Below are positions 35,680 to 43,123 of a stretch of 64,000 bases of DNA, piece after piece. Under the pieces are notes generated by a model that made no database searches, had not been told where the DNA came from, and saw nothing but the letters and a program-made list of their open reading frames with translations. The stretch comes from Thermoplasmata archaeon. GTDB lineage: Archaea > Thermoplasmatota > Thermoplasmata > Lutacidiplasmatales > UBA184. The position numbers and the translations under genes were made by a program. The stretch lies in assembly GCA_022750055.1 (NCBI GenBank), contig JAKIWL010000001.1:186001-250000 (forward strand), read 5' to 3'. Each line of letters opens with the position of its first letter. The first letter of the stretch is position 1.

Positions 35680-35685
35680 CTTAAG
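35680..35685 (+). promoter_or_regulatory. TATA-like element of the antiporter gene
   Basis: The string cttaag lies 27-32 bases before the ATG at 35712, following the spacing seen throughout the window. Confidence 0.5.
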
Positions 35686-35711
35686 GGGGTTGACGACCGA
35701 GGGGCATCGAG

Positions 35712-36935
35712 ATGGGGCTCCTCGAGGCAGGCGACTACTACATCCTGCTCGAGGTTTTCATTTTCCTCGCGATCGCGCAGGTCCTGCGTGCCCTCACGAA
35801 GGAAATGGGGGTCCCCGAGATCGTCGCCGACCTCGTCGTCGGCATGATGCTCGGGACTTACGCCATCGGAGGAATCATCGACAACGCGCTCGGGATCCAC
35901 CTGTTCGTTGTCAACACCGGCGTGCTCCTCTTTGCGGACCTGGCCGTCGTCTTGATCCTGTTCAGCGCCGGGCTCGGAAGCAGATTCACTTCGCTTCGGC
36001 GAGCGGGTGGGTGGGTGGTCGTAGCGGCGCTGGCAGGCTCCCTGACGACGTTCGGCGTCACCTTCGCCGTCTTTTCCCTCTTCTACTCAGCCGAGCCGGC
36101 GCTGCTGATCGCGATCGCCATCGCACCCACGAGCACGGTTGTCGCCGCCTCCCTCATCCAGAGCGAGCGGCTGATCGAAGCACCGGGCGCTCAGTTCCTG
36201 CTCAACGCGTCGGCGTTGGACGACGTGGTCTCGCTCGTGTTGCTGTCCGTCGCGCTCACGATCGTCGCGGGGCACTCGAGCCTCGGCCAGATCGTCGGGA
36301 CCGGGCTCACCTACGTGGCGGCGTGGGTCCTCGTCCTCCTTGCCTCGGTCATCCTCTTGCCGCGGCTGCTACGGATCCCTCCCCTTCGAAAGGCCGAGGG
36401 CCTACCGTTCGCGTTGCTCTTCGGCCTGATCGCGCTCGTTCTCGCGTTGGGGTTCTCGCCGATCATCGGGGCGTACATTGCCGGACTCGCGATCGCCGAG
36501 AGCGTGGTGGGTCCTCGTACCCGCGAATTGACGGCGATCCTGGTGGGAGTGTTCGGGGCGCTCTTTTTCATCATCATTGGCGCCGAGTTCAACGTCGGGC
36601 TTCTCCTCAACCCGGTCGTCGTCGGACTCGCCCTCCTTCTGGCCTTCCTCGGTGCGGCCGGAAAGTTCGTGGGGGTCTATCCCATCGCGCGACGATGGTC
36701 CAACGACCCCGCCGCGGCGCGCGCCATCGCGACGGGATTGATCCCTCGGGGCGAGATCGGGCTCATCGTTGGAGCGCTCGGCTTCGGCCTCGGAATCCTG
36801 ACCGAACAGATGCTCGGAGAAGTCCTCGTCGCCTCCATCCTGACCACGTTGGTGGGCGCGATCCTGTTCCGCCAGTACTGCCCGGCTCTCCGACCCATAG
36901 GCAACGCATCGGCGGCGGCACCCACATCCAGATAG
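35712..36935 (+). CDS. Cation/proton antiporter (CPA2, NapA/Kef type)
   Basis: This 407-residue protein has 12-13 membrane helices. It matches the CPA2 family: MGVPEIVADLVVGMMLGTYA, the TSTVVAASLIQS segment and the ion-binding aspartates in ASALDDVVSLVLLSVAL (about 160-176). Late blocks are GAYIAGLAIAES and LIPRGEIGLIVGALGFGLG. It should exchange sodium or potassium for protons across the membrane. No TrkA-N regulatory domain is attached. The gene ends before a perfect GC hairpin and the tRNA-Gly gene. Confidence 0.92.
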   Translation: MGLLEAGDYYILLEVFIFLAIAQVLRALTKEMGVPEIVADLVVGMMLGTYAIGGIIDNALGIHLFVVNTGVLLFADLAVVLILFSAGLGSRFTSLRRAGGWVVVAALAGSLTTFGVTFAVFSLFYSAEPALLIAIAIAPTSTVVAASLIQSERLIEAPGAQFLLNASALDDVVSLVLLSVALTIVAGHSSLGQIVGTGLTYVAAWVLVLLASVILLPRLLRIPPLRKAEGLPFALLFGLIALVLALGFSPIIGAYIAGLAIAESVVGPRTRELTAILVGVFGALFFIIIGAEFNVGLLLNPVVVGLALLLAFLGAAGKFVGVYPIARRWSNDPAAARAIATGLIPRGEIGLIVGALGFGLGILTEQMLGEVLVASILTTLVGAILFRQYCPALRPIGNASAAAPTSR

Positions 36936-36959
36936 GCGAACTCGGAGGCCAACATGGCG

Positions 36960-36978
36960 GGCCCCCTACGAGGGGGCC
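36960..36978 (+). terminator. GC-rich hairpin after the antiporter gene
   Basis: Arms ggccccct (36960-36967) and agggggcc (36971-36978) are exact reverse complements with a 3-base loop, 24 bases after the antiporter stop. There is no T-run, so it may protect or end the transcript. Confidence 0.4.
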
Positions 36979-36996
36979 ATGGGGATGGCGTGGCCG

Positions 36997-37003
36997 TAAA
37001 ATA
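36997..37003 (+). promoter_or_regulatory. TATA box of tRNA-Gly
   Basis: The string taaaata lies 27-33 bases before the first base of the tRNA gene. Confidence 0.65.
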
Positions 37004-37029
37004 CGGAACTCCCTACGGCGGTACTCGCT

Positions 37030-37103
37030 GCGGGCATAGTGTAGTCTGGTTATCACATAGGCTTGCCAAGCCTATAACTCGGGTTCAAATCCCGGTGCCC
37101 GCA
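37030..37103 (+). tRNA. tRNA-Gly (anticodon GCC)
   Basis: The acceptor arms gcgggca (37030-37036) and tgcccgc (37096-37102) pair fully and discriminator A follows at 37103. The anticodon arm has stem taggc/gccta and loop ttgccaa, so the anticodon is GCC (37065-37067), reading glycine codons. The T-loop ttcaaat is standard. No intron is present. The terminal CC after the discriminator is genomic, but the full CCA is not encoded. Confidence 0.95.
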
Positions 37104-37331
37104 CCTTATCCCGGATCGGTAGGCTCGAGCGATGACACGGTAGCTCCCGCCCCGGCTGATCGACGGCGATGGCGATCGCTCCAACAGGACGGGAACCCGT
37201 TCCAACAGGTTTCTCGACCATCATTCAGCGTCCCCGGTGGGGTGACCCGGGGCGCCGCGCATGCGATATGGCTCACATGGAGTGCAGGCTTACAATCCCT
37301 CAGAGGAGCAGGTGGGGGAAGCGAAGCGGGT

Positions 37332-38027
37332 CTAACTCGAGGTCTCCTCGCGACCCGGGCCGCGATCCAGTCGGTCGACCGACCTCGGCTTCCAGAGGGC
37401 AGCTACCAGACCAGCGCCGAGGGGGACGGCTGTCAGGTAGACCCAGAGGTCGGTATACGTCCCTGACAGCACCGCGGGGGCGATGGTCCGAGCGGGATTG
37501 AGGGAGCTCCCCGACCACGGTCCGATCAAGTACGTGGAGACTGCGACAATCGCGGGTGGGAGAACGATCCTCCACCGCTTGGGCCCTTCCCCGAGATCCG
37601 AGAGGGCAAAGACCGTGGCAACGAGGGCGGCGGTGAACGCTACCTCCCCAGCAAAGGCCCGAACGATATCGCCTTGAGCAGGAACGGTGGACCCGAGGTG
37701 GGCAACACCGCCCAGCGCCCCGAGAACCACTGCACTACCCAGGAACGCTCCGACGAGCTGGCTGACCCAGTACAGAGGGACCTCCGACCAGTCGATTCGA
37801 CCGCTGATGGCGAGCGCAAGCGTGACGATGGGGTTGAGATGGGCCCCAGAGACACGGATGAAGAGAGCGATAGGGAGGAGTACGGCGAGGAACCAGGCGA
37901 CCGCGAGGACCCATTGGGGGACGCCCCCGAGTCGGGTTCCGAGGACGATGCTACCGGTCCCGATGCCCACCAGAAGGGCCGTTCCGGTCGCCTCGCCGAA
38001 GGCGCGGCCGGCGAATGGCCCTCTCAC
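37332..38027 (-). CDS. Aquaporin-family channel in the arsenic operon (AqpS-like)
   Basis: This 231-residue channel has six membrane helices and the two pore loops of the MIP family. The first loop reads GAHLNPIVTLALA (NPI instead of NPA) and the second reads SSLNPARTIAPAV. Residues around the pore match aquaporins more than glycerol facilitators, since the aspartate after the second NPAR is absent. The GTG start overlaps the arsC stop by 4 bases (GTGA). In some bacteria an arsC-linked aquaporin lets arsenite leave the cell in place of ArsB, and the same role is inferred here. Confidence 0.85.
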   Translation of the reverse strand: MRGPFAGRAFGEATGTALLVGIGTGSIVLGTRLGGVPQWVLAVAWFLAVLLPIALFIRVSGAHLNPIVTLALAISGRIDWSEVPLYWVSQLVGAFLGSAVVLGALGGVAHLGSTVPAQGDIVRAFAGEVAFTAALVATVFALSDLGEGPKRWRIVLPPAIVAVSTYLIGPWSGSSLNPARTIAPAVLSGTYTDLWVYLTAVPLGAGLVAALWKPRSVDRLDRGPGREETSS

Positions 38028-38473
38028 CGTCCGCGGTCGCGGGTGACGTCGGCGGACCGTCGATTGCCGAGGGCGAGCTCGGTCCTCAGCCCCCGGATCC
38101 GCTGCACGAGCTGATCGCGGACCCGTCGAAAACCCGCGTCGTCGAGCTTCGCCGGGTCTTCGAGGGCCCAGTCCCTGAGCTCCAGCGTCCTGAGGTGAGC
38201 GGGGCATGCGGTGTCATCCATGCAGCCCATCGTTATCCGGACCCCCGCTTGATCCATCATCTCCGTGGTCAGAAGCCTCGGCGAATGGTCGGGCAGGGCG
38301 AGCCCGAGCTCCTTCAGCATCGGGCCAGTGCGCGGATTCGGGGCTTGGGCGGGGCGGGTCCCTGCGGAGGTGGCCCTCCATCCCGTCGGGGGGTCGGAGT
38401 TGAAGATCGCCTCTGCCATAAGAGAGCGGCCGGCGTTCTCGATGCAGATGAACAGGGCGATCCTCTCCGTCAT
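38024..38473 (-). CDS. arsC: Arsenate reductase, thioredoxin-dependent (low-molecular-weight phosphatase fold)
   Basis: This 149-residue enzyme reduces arsenate to arsenite. The P-loop CIENAGRS (Cys-x5-Arg) lies at about residue 10. The second and third redox cysteines are in GCMDDTACP. The phosphatase-fold sequence FICIENAGRSLMAEAIFN and the WALEDP segment are typical. It is coupled by GTGA to the aquaporin gene. The ATG at 38473 is preferred. A GTG at 38506 lies inside the upstream Cys-rich peptide gene. Electrons would come through a thioredoxin and the TrxB at 10505-11452. Confidence 0.92.
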   Translation of the reverse strand: MTERIALFICIENAGRSLMAEAIFNSDPPTGWRATSAGTRPAQAPNPRTGPMLKELGLALPDHSPRLLTTEMMDQAGVRITMGCMDDTACPAHLRTLELRDWALEDPAKLDDAGFRRVRDQLVQRIRGLRTELALGNRRSADVTRDRGR

Positions 38474-38484
38474 CGGTCGCTCGG

Positions 38485-38559
38485 TCAGCAGCAGTCTTCG
38501 CAGCACCCGGGGCAGTGCGTCGTGCCGCAGCAGGGCGCCTGTGCCTTGTTCTCAGTCAT
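38485..38559 (-). CDS. 24-residue cysteine-rich peptide, first cistron of the ars operon
   Basis: An ATG-to-TGA frame of 25 codons encodes a peptide with seven cysteines in its last 15 residues, in the pattern CC-x4-C-x2-CC-x2-CC, plus one histidine (CCGTTHCPGCCEDCC). It resembles a miniature metallothionein and could bind arsenite or another soft metal. The ATG at 38559 is the first start codon after the predicted transcript start (TATA at 38593-38598). Codons are strongly G/C-ended like real genes here. The stop lies 11 bases before the arsC ATG. No homologue is recalled, so function is inferred from composition and place. Confidence 0.6.
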   Translation of the reverse strand: MTENKAQAPCCGTTHCPGCCEDCC

Positions 38560-38573
38560 TTCGACCTCGATCA

Positions 38574-38588
38574 CTTCAATAGTTGAAG
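38574..38588 (-). promoter_or_regulatory. Palindromic operator candidate at the ars promoter
   Basis: The sequence cttcaa-tag-ttgaag is a perfect 6-base inverted repeat. It lies between the TATA element and the predicted transcript start of the peptide-arsC-aquaporin operon, where an ArsR-like repressor would block initiation. Confidence 0.6.
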
Positions 38589-38592
38589 GGCA

Positions 38593-38598
38593 GATAAG
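38593..38598 (-). promoter_or_regulatory. TATA-like element of the ars operon
   Basis: The minus-strand string cttatc lies 34-39 bases before the ATG of the Cys-rich peptide and 120-125 bases before the arsC ATG. The spacing predicts a transcript start near 38570. Confidence 0.5.
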
Positions 38599-38604
38599 CC
38601 GTCG

Positions 38605-38620
38605 CTACGTACCGACGTAG
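38605..38620 (-). promoter_or_regulatory. Second palindrome upstream of the ars TATA element
   Basis: Arms ctacgt and acgtag are exact reverse complements around accg, just upstream of the TATA element. A third short palindrome, cttcgaag, follows at about 38631-38638. These may be additional regulator sites. Confidence 0.45.
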
Positions 38621-38639
38621 TGCCCGAAGGCTTCGAAGG

Positions 38640-39049
38640 AAGCATGGGTGCTCTTCTCTGCCGATCGGGCTAATCGATTTCTAGGGGACGAGCTGGGGGC
38701 GTCCTTCCGGGTCGCACCCCCAGAAAACGAAGACCGCACGCTGGGGGCCGAATCATCCGTCCCCCGCCGGTACCGGTTGTCATCGAAGTTGGAGTGGGGC
38801 TGCCGCCTTCGGGCTTGGGACCAACCACGGGAGAAAAGAATCAGGCGCGGATGGATCACTTGGACATCTTGTCGAACGACCCGAGCGCCACACCCAAATT
38901 CCTCGAGCTGCCCCGTCGAACCACCGGAGTGACGTGGGGGTTCGGGGCGCTTGCCTTCGTCCCATCTGGGGACGGTGGGATGACGACCTTCCATTAGGAC
39001 ACGCCGCCGTCAAGGCGAGTCGAACCGGAAGCGGGTCGCGGCCGAGCGG
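38640..39049. other. Gene-free stretch between the ars operon and the secreted protein gene
   Basis: No convincing gene is seen in these 410 bases. Several short frames exist on both strands, but none has a known motif or a well-placed promoter. A 48-codon frame at 38851-38997 is the least unlikely. Confidence 0.5.
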
Positions 39050-40273
39050 CTACGGTCCGTCCCGGACCCGACTGCCCCAACCGGAGCCCCGTCCACCGTC
39101 GCTTTCGTCGTGCACGTCGTGGTCGCCGTGGCCGGAAGATCCGCACCCGTCGGCGACGAATAGTAGCCCCTTGGGGCTCGCGAAGTGATTGCCGAGTGAC
39201 GTGATGTGACCGCTCGACAGGTTCAGTGTCCCGATCAGCGGGTTCCCATTGTCGCTCGGCTCGCCTACGAACACCGTGCCGGCGGGCCAGCCTTTCGTGC
39301 TCAAGGCGGAGATGGTTCCCGCCTTGGCATCGACGACGAAGAGGGTCCCCAACCGGCACGTCGCCACCGCAAAGCCGTCGATGGGCGGGACATTGCCCGT
39401 GACGTTGTCGGATAGGTTGAGGACCCGCAGGTGGGGCGTGCCGCCCAAGTGGGAGGCGAAAATGATCTTGCCGTCCGCCTGACTGATCGTGGCGAGACCC
39501 CCACCGAAGCGAGGAGTGACGCTCGGCATGGCAAAGTTGGTGTCCGGGTCGGTCAGCGCGAGAGTCACCGACGCCCCCGTGGATGCATCCGTGGCCGTGC
39601 TGTCATCGAAGAACACCGGAGTGAGTTGGGCGGTCAGGGTCGAACGGTGCAGAGTGACCAGATAGTCGGCGGCTTGGGTCGTGTCATTCGGGTTCGAGTG
39701 AACCACATAGATATGGCCCCCGAGTACGGCGATGCTGTCCGTGCCGCCGTTCCCGGATACGGCTGGGTCTGGAGAGTAGGTGTAGGTCGCCACGGCGCCC
39801 AGGCTCGGATAGATCAGGTTGAAGCCCGAGTGGTCGTCCTCGTTGACGGTCGCGATCAGAGTGCCCATCGCGGCGTCCGCTGCGAGGCCGTCGACCTTCC
39901 CGGTGATGTTGATGCTGCGAACGATTGCCCCGGAAACACGGTCGTATCCCACAACGGTACTGGCCGTTGGACCCCCGGTCTTGCCTGCGGTCCCGTCGGG
40001 ATTGATCCCGTTCTGGTAGGCCGTCCAAATCACCGCGCGACCGTGGTCAAGGCCGTGGACCGCCAGCTCGGTGATGTCGTCCGGACCGGCGGCGCCCGAG
40101 GGGGGCGCTGCCACGAAGGTGGTTGACGGCAAGGAACTCGTGGTCGGAGTGACCGTCCTGAAGTTCGTTGATCCGGCGGAGGCGCTCGGTAGGCCGATCA
40201 GGACGATCGAGGATGCCAACAGCAAGAATGCGACGGCGCCAAGTCCTATTGCACGGGTTCCTTTCGCGAACAT
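39050..40273 (-). CDS. Secreted protein, beta-propeller-like
   Basis: This 407-residue protein starts with a clear signal peptide (about residues 1-33, hydrophobic core LGAVAFLLLASSIVLIGL). The rest has repeated short units pairing Asp/Gly turns with hydrophobic strands (VVGYDRVSGAIVRSINITG, VLGGHIYVVHSNPND, GTLFVVDAKAGTISALS), suggesting a beta-propeller. The last 30 residues are His/Asp/Gly-rich (HGDHDVHDESDGG) and could bind metal. No C-terminal anchor is seen. Function is unknown. A TATA-like aaatacc lies about 30 bases upstream. Confidence 0.75.
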   Translation of the reverse strand: MFAKGTRAIGLGAVAFLLLASSIVLIGLPSASAGSTNFRTVTPTTSSLPSTTFVAAPPSGAAGPDDITELAVHGLDHGRAVIWTAYQNGINPDGTAGKTGGPTASTVVGYDRVSGAIVRSINITGKVDGLAADAAMGTLIATVNEDDHSGFNLIYPSLGAVATYTYSPDPAVSGNGGTDSIAVLGGHIYVVHSNPNDTTQAADYLVTLHRSTLTAQLTPVFFDDSTATDASTGASVTLALTDPDTNFAMPSVTPRFGGGLATISQADGKIIFASHLGGTPHLRVLNLSDNVTGNVPPIDGFAVATCRLGTLFVVDAKAGTISALSTKGWPAGTVFVGEPSDNGNPLIGTLNLSSGHITSLGNHFASPKGLLFVADGCGSSGHGDHDVHDESDGGRGSGWGSRVRDGP

Positions 40274-40536
40274 TATTGTCCCATCCCCAGAGCGGTATTT
40301 GCAGACGGTCTCCGGAGTGTATGAAATCCTATTGCGAGAAGGTAGCTTCCCTCATCCCCCAACGGACCCTTCGTATCTCGAGACCCCTAGCCGGGCGGTC
40401 GAGAATCTCCCGGGCCTCCCTGGGCGAAAACTTCCTCCAGGATCTCCCCGAAGCTCCGAAAGGAGTTCTCTATCGAATACTGCACAAGATCCCAATCCCT
40501 ACAATCTTTAATTATCAGAAGCTCCGTTCGCCCGTA

Positions 40537-40551
40537 TGCCGCAGTGCGGCA
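40537..40551 (+). promoter_or_regulatory. Inverted repeat near the start of the DUF1059-like gene
   Basis: Arms tgccgca (40537-40543) and tgcggca (40545-40551) are exact reverse complements with one base between. The repeat is located about where transcription should start, given the AT-rich ctttaattat at about 40507-40516. Confidence 0.45.
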
Positions 40552-40564
40552 GAAGGAAAACACC

Positions 40565-40723
40565 ATGGGATGCGGAATGATGAAGGTAGCCTGCGAAGAT
40601 GGATTCGAAGTCGTGACGAAGGATCAGAAGGAACTCGTCGCTGTGACCCAGTGGCACGTCGAGCACGCACACCACAAGAAGGTCAGCGAAGCCGAAGTCA
40701 TGAAAATGAGCAAGCACCCGTAA
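40565..40723 (+). CDS. DUF1059-like small protein
   Basis: This 52-residue protein resembles DUF1059. It has an early cysteine in MKVACEDGF, then KDQKELVAVTQWHVEHAH-type helix (Glu-His-Ala-His) and a C-terminal helix starting VSEAEVMKM. DUF1059 proteins have no established function. The ATG at 40565 is preceded by an aagga string. The stop codon lies inside a perfect hairpin (40714-40729). Codon use and a dedicated promoter region support a real gene that is too short for usual gene calls. Confidence 0.75.
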   Translation: MGCGMMKVACEDGFEVVTKDQKELVAVTQWHVEHAHHKKVSEAEVMKMSKHP

Positions 40724-40729
40724 GGGTGC
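40714..40729 (+). terminator. Hairpin spanning the DUF1059-like stop codon
   Basis: Arms gcaccc (40714-40719) and gggtgc (40724-40729) are exact reverse complements. The stop codon TAA lies in the 4-base loop. A role in ending or protecting a short transcript is likely but unproven. Confidence 0.45.
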
Positions 40730-40928
40730 CCGATTCCCAACACTTTCCACCCTCCCACCGGAGGGCGGCCTTGCCCGATTCGACTTCCCAAAGATGGTGT
40801 CAGTCGCCCTCCTTGATGCGGCCGGATCGGGCAATCGGTGCGATGAATCCAACGACCGGCTCGAGCGCCTGAGGGCAAGATCGTCGAGGTCTCGATCAGC
40901 CCTGCTGTTGATTCCGGCATCTGCCGGC

Positions 40929-40942
40929 TATCTATATAGATA
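40929..40942. promoter_or_regulatory. 14-base perfect palindrome upstream of the AbrB-PhoU gene
   Basis: The sequence tatctatatagata is its own reverse complement. It lies about 33 bases before the TATA-like gtatta, in the only strongly AT-rich stretch of the area. A shorter palindrome, gtaattac (40951-40958), follows. These are good candidates for regulator binding sites, possibly for the AbrB-like domain encoded downstream. Confidence 0.55.
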
Positions 40943-40974
40943 ACTGGTAAGTAATTACAAGGGATTAAGGGTCC

Positions 40975-40980
40975 GTATTA
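40975..40980 (+). promoter_or_regulatory. TATA-like element of the AbrB-PhoU gene
   Basis: The string gtatta lies 30-35 bases before the ATG at 41010. Confidence 0.5.
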
Positions 40981-41009
40981 CCTCCGTCCCCCTCGTTGAT
41001 TGTGTGTCG

Positions 41010-42029
41010 ATGGAAGGGCGGAAGCTACAGCTAGCGGGACGGTCGACGTTCCTTGTCTCGTTGCCGAAGCGCTGGGTCGTGGACGCGGGGTTGAAGGCGG
41101 GCGACACATTGTTCGTAGAACGAGAACAGGATGGGTCCGTCTCCGTACGACACCGTACCGACGAGCGGCCGAAGATCCGGAGGCGGATTTTTCAGGTCTC
41201 CGGCGAGGAAGCCCGGGACCACCTGCTGCGCAAGCTGATCGGAGCCTACGTCTCAGGTTTCGGTCTCATTGACCTGCGATTCCCTCCCGAGCGGGGGGTG
41301 TTCGTCCGTCGGGTAGCGAGAGAGTTCTGTCGCCTCGTCATCGGTTCCGAGGTCATCGAGGAAACCCGGGGTGGGATCATCATCCAGGACCTGTCCGACA
41401 CCACAGAACTCAGCTCCGAGAAGTGCCTGCGCCGGATGCATCTCACGGTGCGATCGATGCTGGAGGATTCGGTCCATGCCTTGAAGACCGCCTCCGGTCA
41501 GCTCGCCCACGAGGTCGCCCAACGAGACCAGGACGTGGACCGCCTCTATTGGATGGTCGTCAAGCAATACCATCGCAACTACACCGCGGACCAGCCCCCG
41601 GGAGCGATCGCGAGCCTCCGCGGGGTCTCCCACGTCCACCTACTCGTCGCCAAGCTCCTGGAACGCATCGGCGACCACGCGGAGCGGATCGCCGGGAGCT
41701 TTCCGACGATCACCGTCGGCGGTCCCTTGGAGCCCAAACTAGCGAAGGAGCTCGAGGAGGCCGACGCCTTCGGGATCGGCATGCTGGACCGAGCCTTCCA
41801 TGCCCTCGTCACCGGGGACATCGACTCCGCCAACGAGGTCATCGACTCTCAAGCCCAGCATCAGAAGATGGTGGACGCCCTGTCCCATCGGGTCGCCGTC
41901 AAGAAGGGAGAGGAGCTGCTGGCGCTCGGATTGGTCGTGAACAGCCTGAGCCGAACCGGGAGCTACGCGGCGGACATCGCCGAGCAGGCGATCAACCTCG
42001 CGATACTTTCTGAACCGCAGGCAACGTAG
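41010..42029 (+). CDS. AbrB-PhoU phosphate regulator-like protein
   Basis: This 339-residue protein has an N-terminal SpoVT/AbrB DNA-binding-like domain (about 1-48: RKLQLAGRSTFLVSLPKRWV). The rest is PhoU-like helices (about 125-330), with HLLVAKLLERIGDHAERIAG and the final TGSYAADIAEQAINLAI carrying the metal-cluster E/D-rich PhoU motif. AbrB-PhoU fusions are common in archaea and are thought to control phosphate transport genes. Here the nearest phosphate-type gene is the pilin-PstS fusion 7 kb away. A GTG at 41004 adds two codons. The 3' end overlaps the convergent AAA ATPase gene by 38 bases. Confidence 0.9.
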   Translation: MEGRKLQLAGRSTFLVSLPKRWVVDAGLKAGDTLFVEREQDGSVSVRHRTDERPKIRRRIFQVSGEEARDHLLRKLIGAYVSGFGLIDLRFPPERGVFVRRVAREFCRLVIGSEVIEETRGGIIIQDLSDTTELSSEKCLRRMHLTVRSMLEDSVHALKTASGQLAHEVAQRDQDVDRLYWMVVKQYHRNYTADQPPGAIASLRGVSHVHLLVAKLLERIGDHAERIAGSFPTITVGGPLEPKLAKELEEADAFGIGMLDRAFHALVTGDIDSANEVIDSQAQHQKMVDALSHRVAVKKGEELLALGLVVNSLSRTGSYAADIAEQAINLAILSEPQAT

Positions 42030-43110
42030 ACTCAGAGGGCAGGTCCGCAGGCTCGTTAGGAAGGGCCGCGAGGGGCTCGGCTTGCGGAGGCCCTCCGCTC
42101 GATGGAGTGGAGCGTGAGGTCGACGGAGACACTCGCTCCGGAGGAGGGATTCCCACTCTCGAGCTCCCTGTACGAGGGGAGGTGACCGACTTGGATGTTG
42201 TCACCTGGGCGACCAGCACAGCCCTCACAACGTCCCGATCGATCCGGTAGGCTCGGTGGTCGATGCCGTGCTGCAGGGCGAGGTCAGCGAGGCTCAGCAG
42301 TCGACGCGGGTTCCCCATCGCAGCGTGATTGAGGGATAGGATCGCGTCCTTCGTGAACGGATAGAACGGGTCGAGGTTCTCGACGAGTCGCTTAGACAGG
42401 AGCTTCTTCGCCAACATCAGGCAGGCCTGCTCGTCCGAAAGACCGGGCAGGGTGATGGTCCGATTTACCCGAGTGGCGAGGACGGGTCGGGCCGAGAGGA
42501 GGCGATCGAAGTACCCAGAGTAAGATCCAACCAGGATGAGGACGCCGGGGCGGATCTCATCAGCCATCTCTTGGAGAACCTTGGAGAAGGCGAGGGCTTC
42601 GGACTGTTGAGCAAGGTTGTGGAGGTCGTTCAGCAGGAGGAACGATGGAGCGCTTTCGTTGAGGGCCGCTGCGAGATTCTTTCCCGCTGCACCAGGGTCG
42701 TAGGACCCTTCCTTGACCTTCCGCAGGGCGTGAACTTTCCCGAGCCACTTGGGGCCGGAAAAGGTCTTCAGGAGGCCGGCGGCTCGAGCGGCGTCCTCGA
42801 ACGCCTTCGATAGATTCTGAAGGGTGGTCGTCGCGCGTTCCGCGACGTCCACATACACACTGAACGCCTTGCGTTGTCGGGCCTCGGAGTCGGCCAACCG
42901 AAGACGCTCGGTCTTGCCGGATCCGAGCGGTCCCACAATCGCGACCAACGCCCGGTTCTCCCGGTCGAGCACGTCATCCTTGAGGGTCCTGAGGGTTTCG
43001 TCAATCTTGAGATTGACATGGAACAGCTCGACGTCCTCGAGGTTCTCACTGGCCAGGTCGAGGAACGGGTTGCTCGTGAGTCCATATCGGTCGAAGCTGC
43101 GGGCGGTCAC
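41992..43110 (-). CDS. AAA ATPase (ExeA/Cdc6-like) beside the pilus locus
   Basis: This protein of about 372 residues has Walker A IVGPLGSGKTERLRLADSEA (about 60), a Walker B-like SFLLLNDLHNLAQQSE and sensor-type GSYSGYFDRLLSARPVL. The lid region NPRRLLSLADLALQHGI resembles ORC/Cdc6 and ExeA ATPases. The last 60 residues are Pro/Ser-rich and disordered. The GTG at 43110 lies 13 bases after the KaiC-like stop and has a ggag string upstream. The longer frame would overlap that gene by 53 bases. Position suggests a role in the secretion system, as ExeA has in type II secretion. Confidence 0.75.
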   Translation of the reverse strand: MTARSFDRYGLTSNPFLDLASENLEDVELFHVNLKIDETLRTLKDDVLDRENRALVAIVGPLGSGKTERLRLADSEARQRKAFSVYVDVAERATTTLQNLSKAFEDAARAAGLLKTFSGPKWLGKVHALRKVKEGSYDPGAAGKNLAAALNESAPSFLLLNDLHNLAQQSEALAFSKVLQEMADEIRPGVLILVGSYSGYFDRLLSARPVLATRVNRTITLPGLSDEQACLMLAKKLLSKRLVENLDPFYPFTKDAILSLNHAAMGNPRRLLSLADLALQHGIDHRAYRIDRDVVRAVLVAQVTTSKSVTSPRTGSSRVGIPPPERVSPSTSRSTPSSGGPPQAEPLAALPNEPADLPSESTLPAVQKVSRG

Positions 43111-43123
43111 TGTCCATCCGCTC

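Noticed and set aside
37030-37103. tRNA-Gly as an attachment site for an integrated element
   Set aside because: No direct repeat of the tRNA 3' end and no integrase gene could be found within the window.
38851-38997. A 48-codon frame between the ars operon and the secreted protein gene
   Set aside because: No known motif, no clear TATA element at the right spacing and no ribosome site, so it is noted only as the best of weak candidates.
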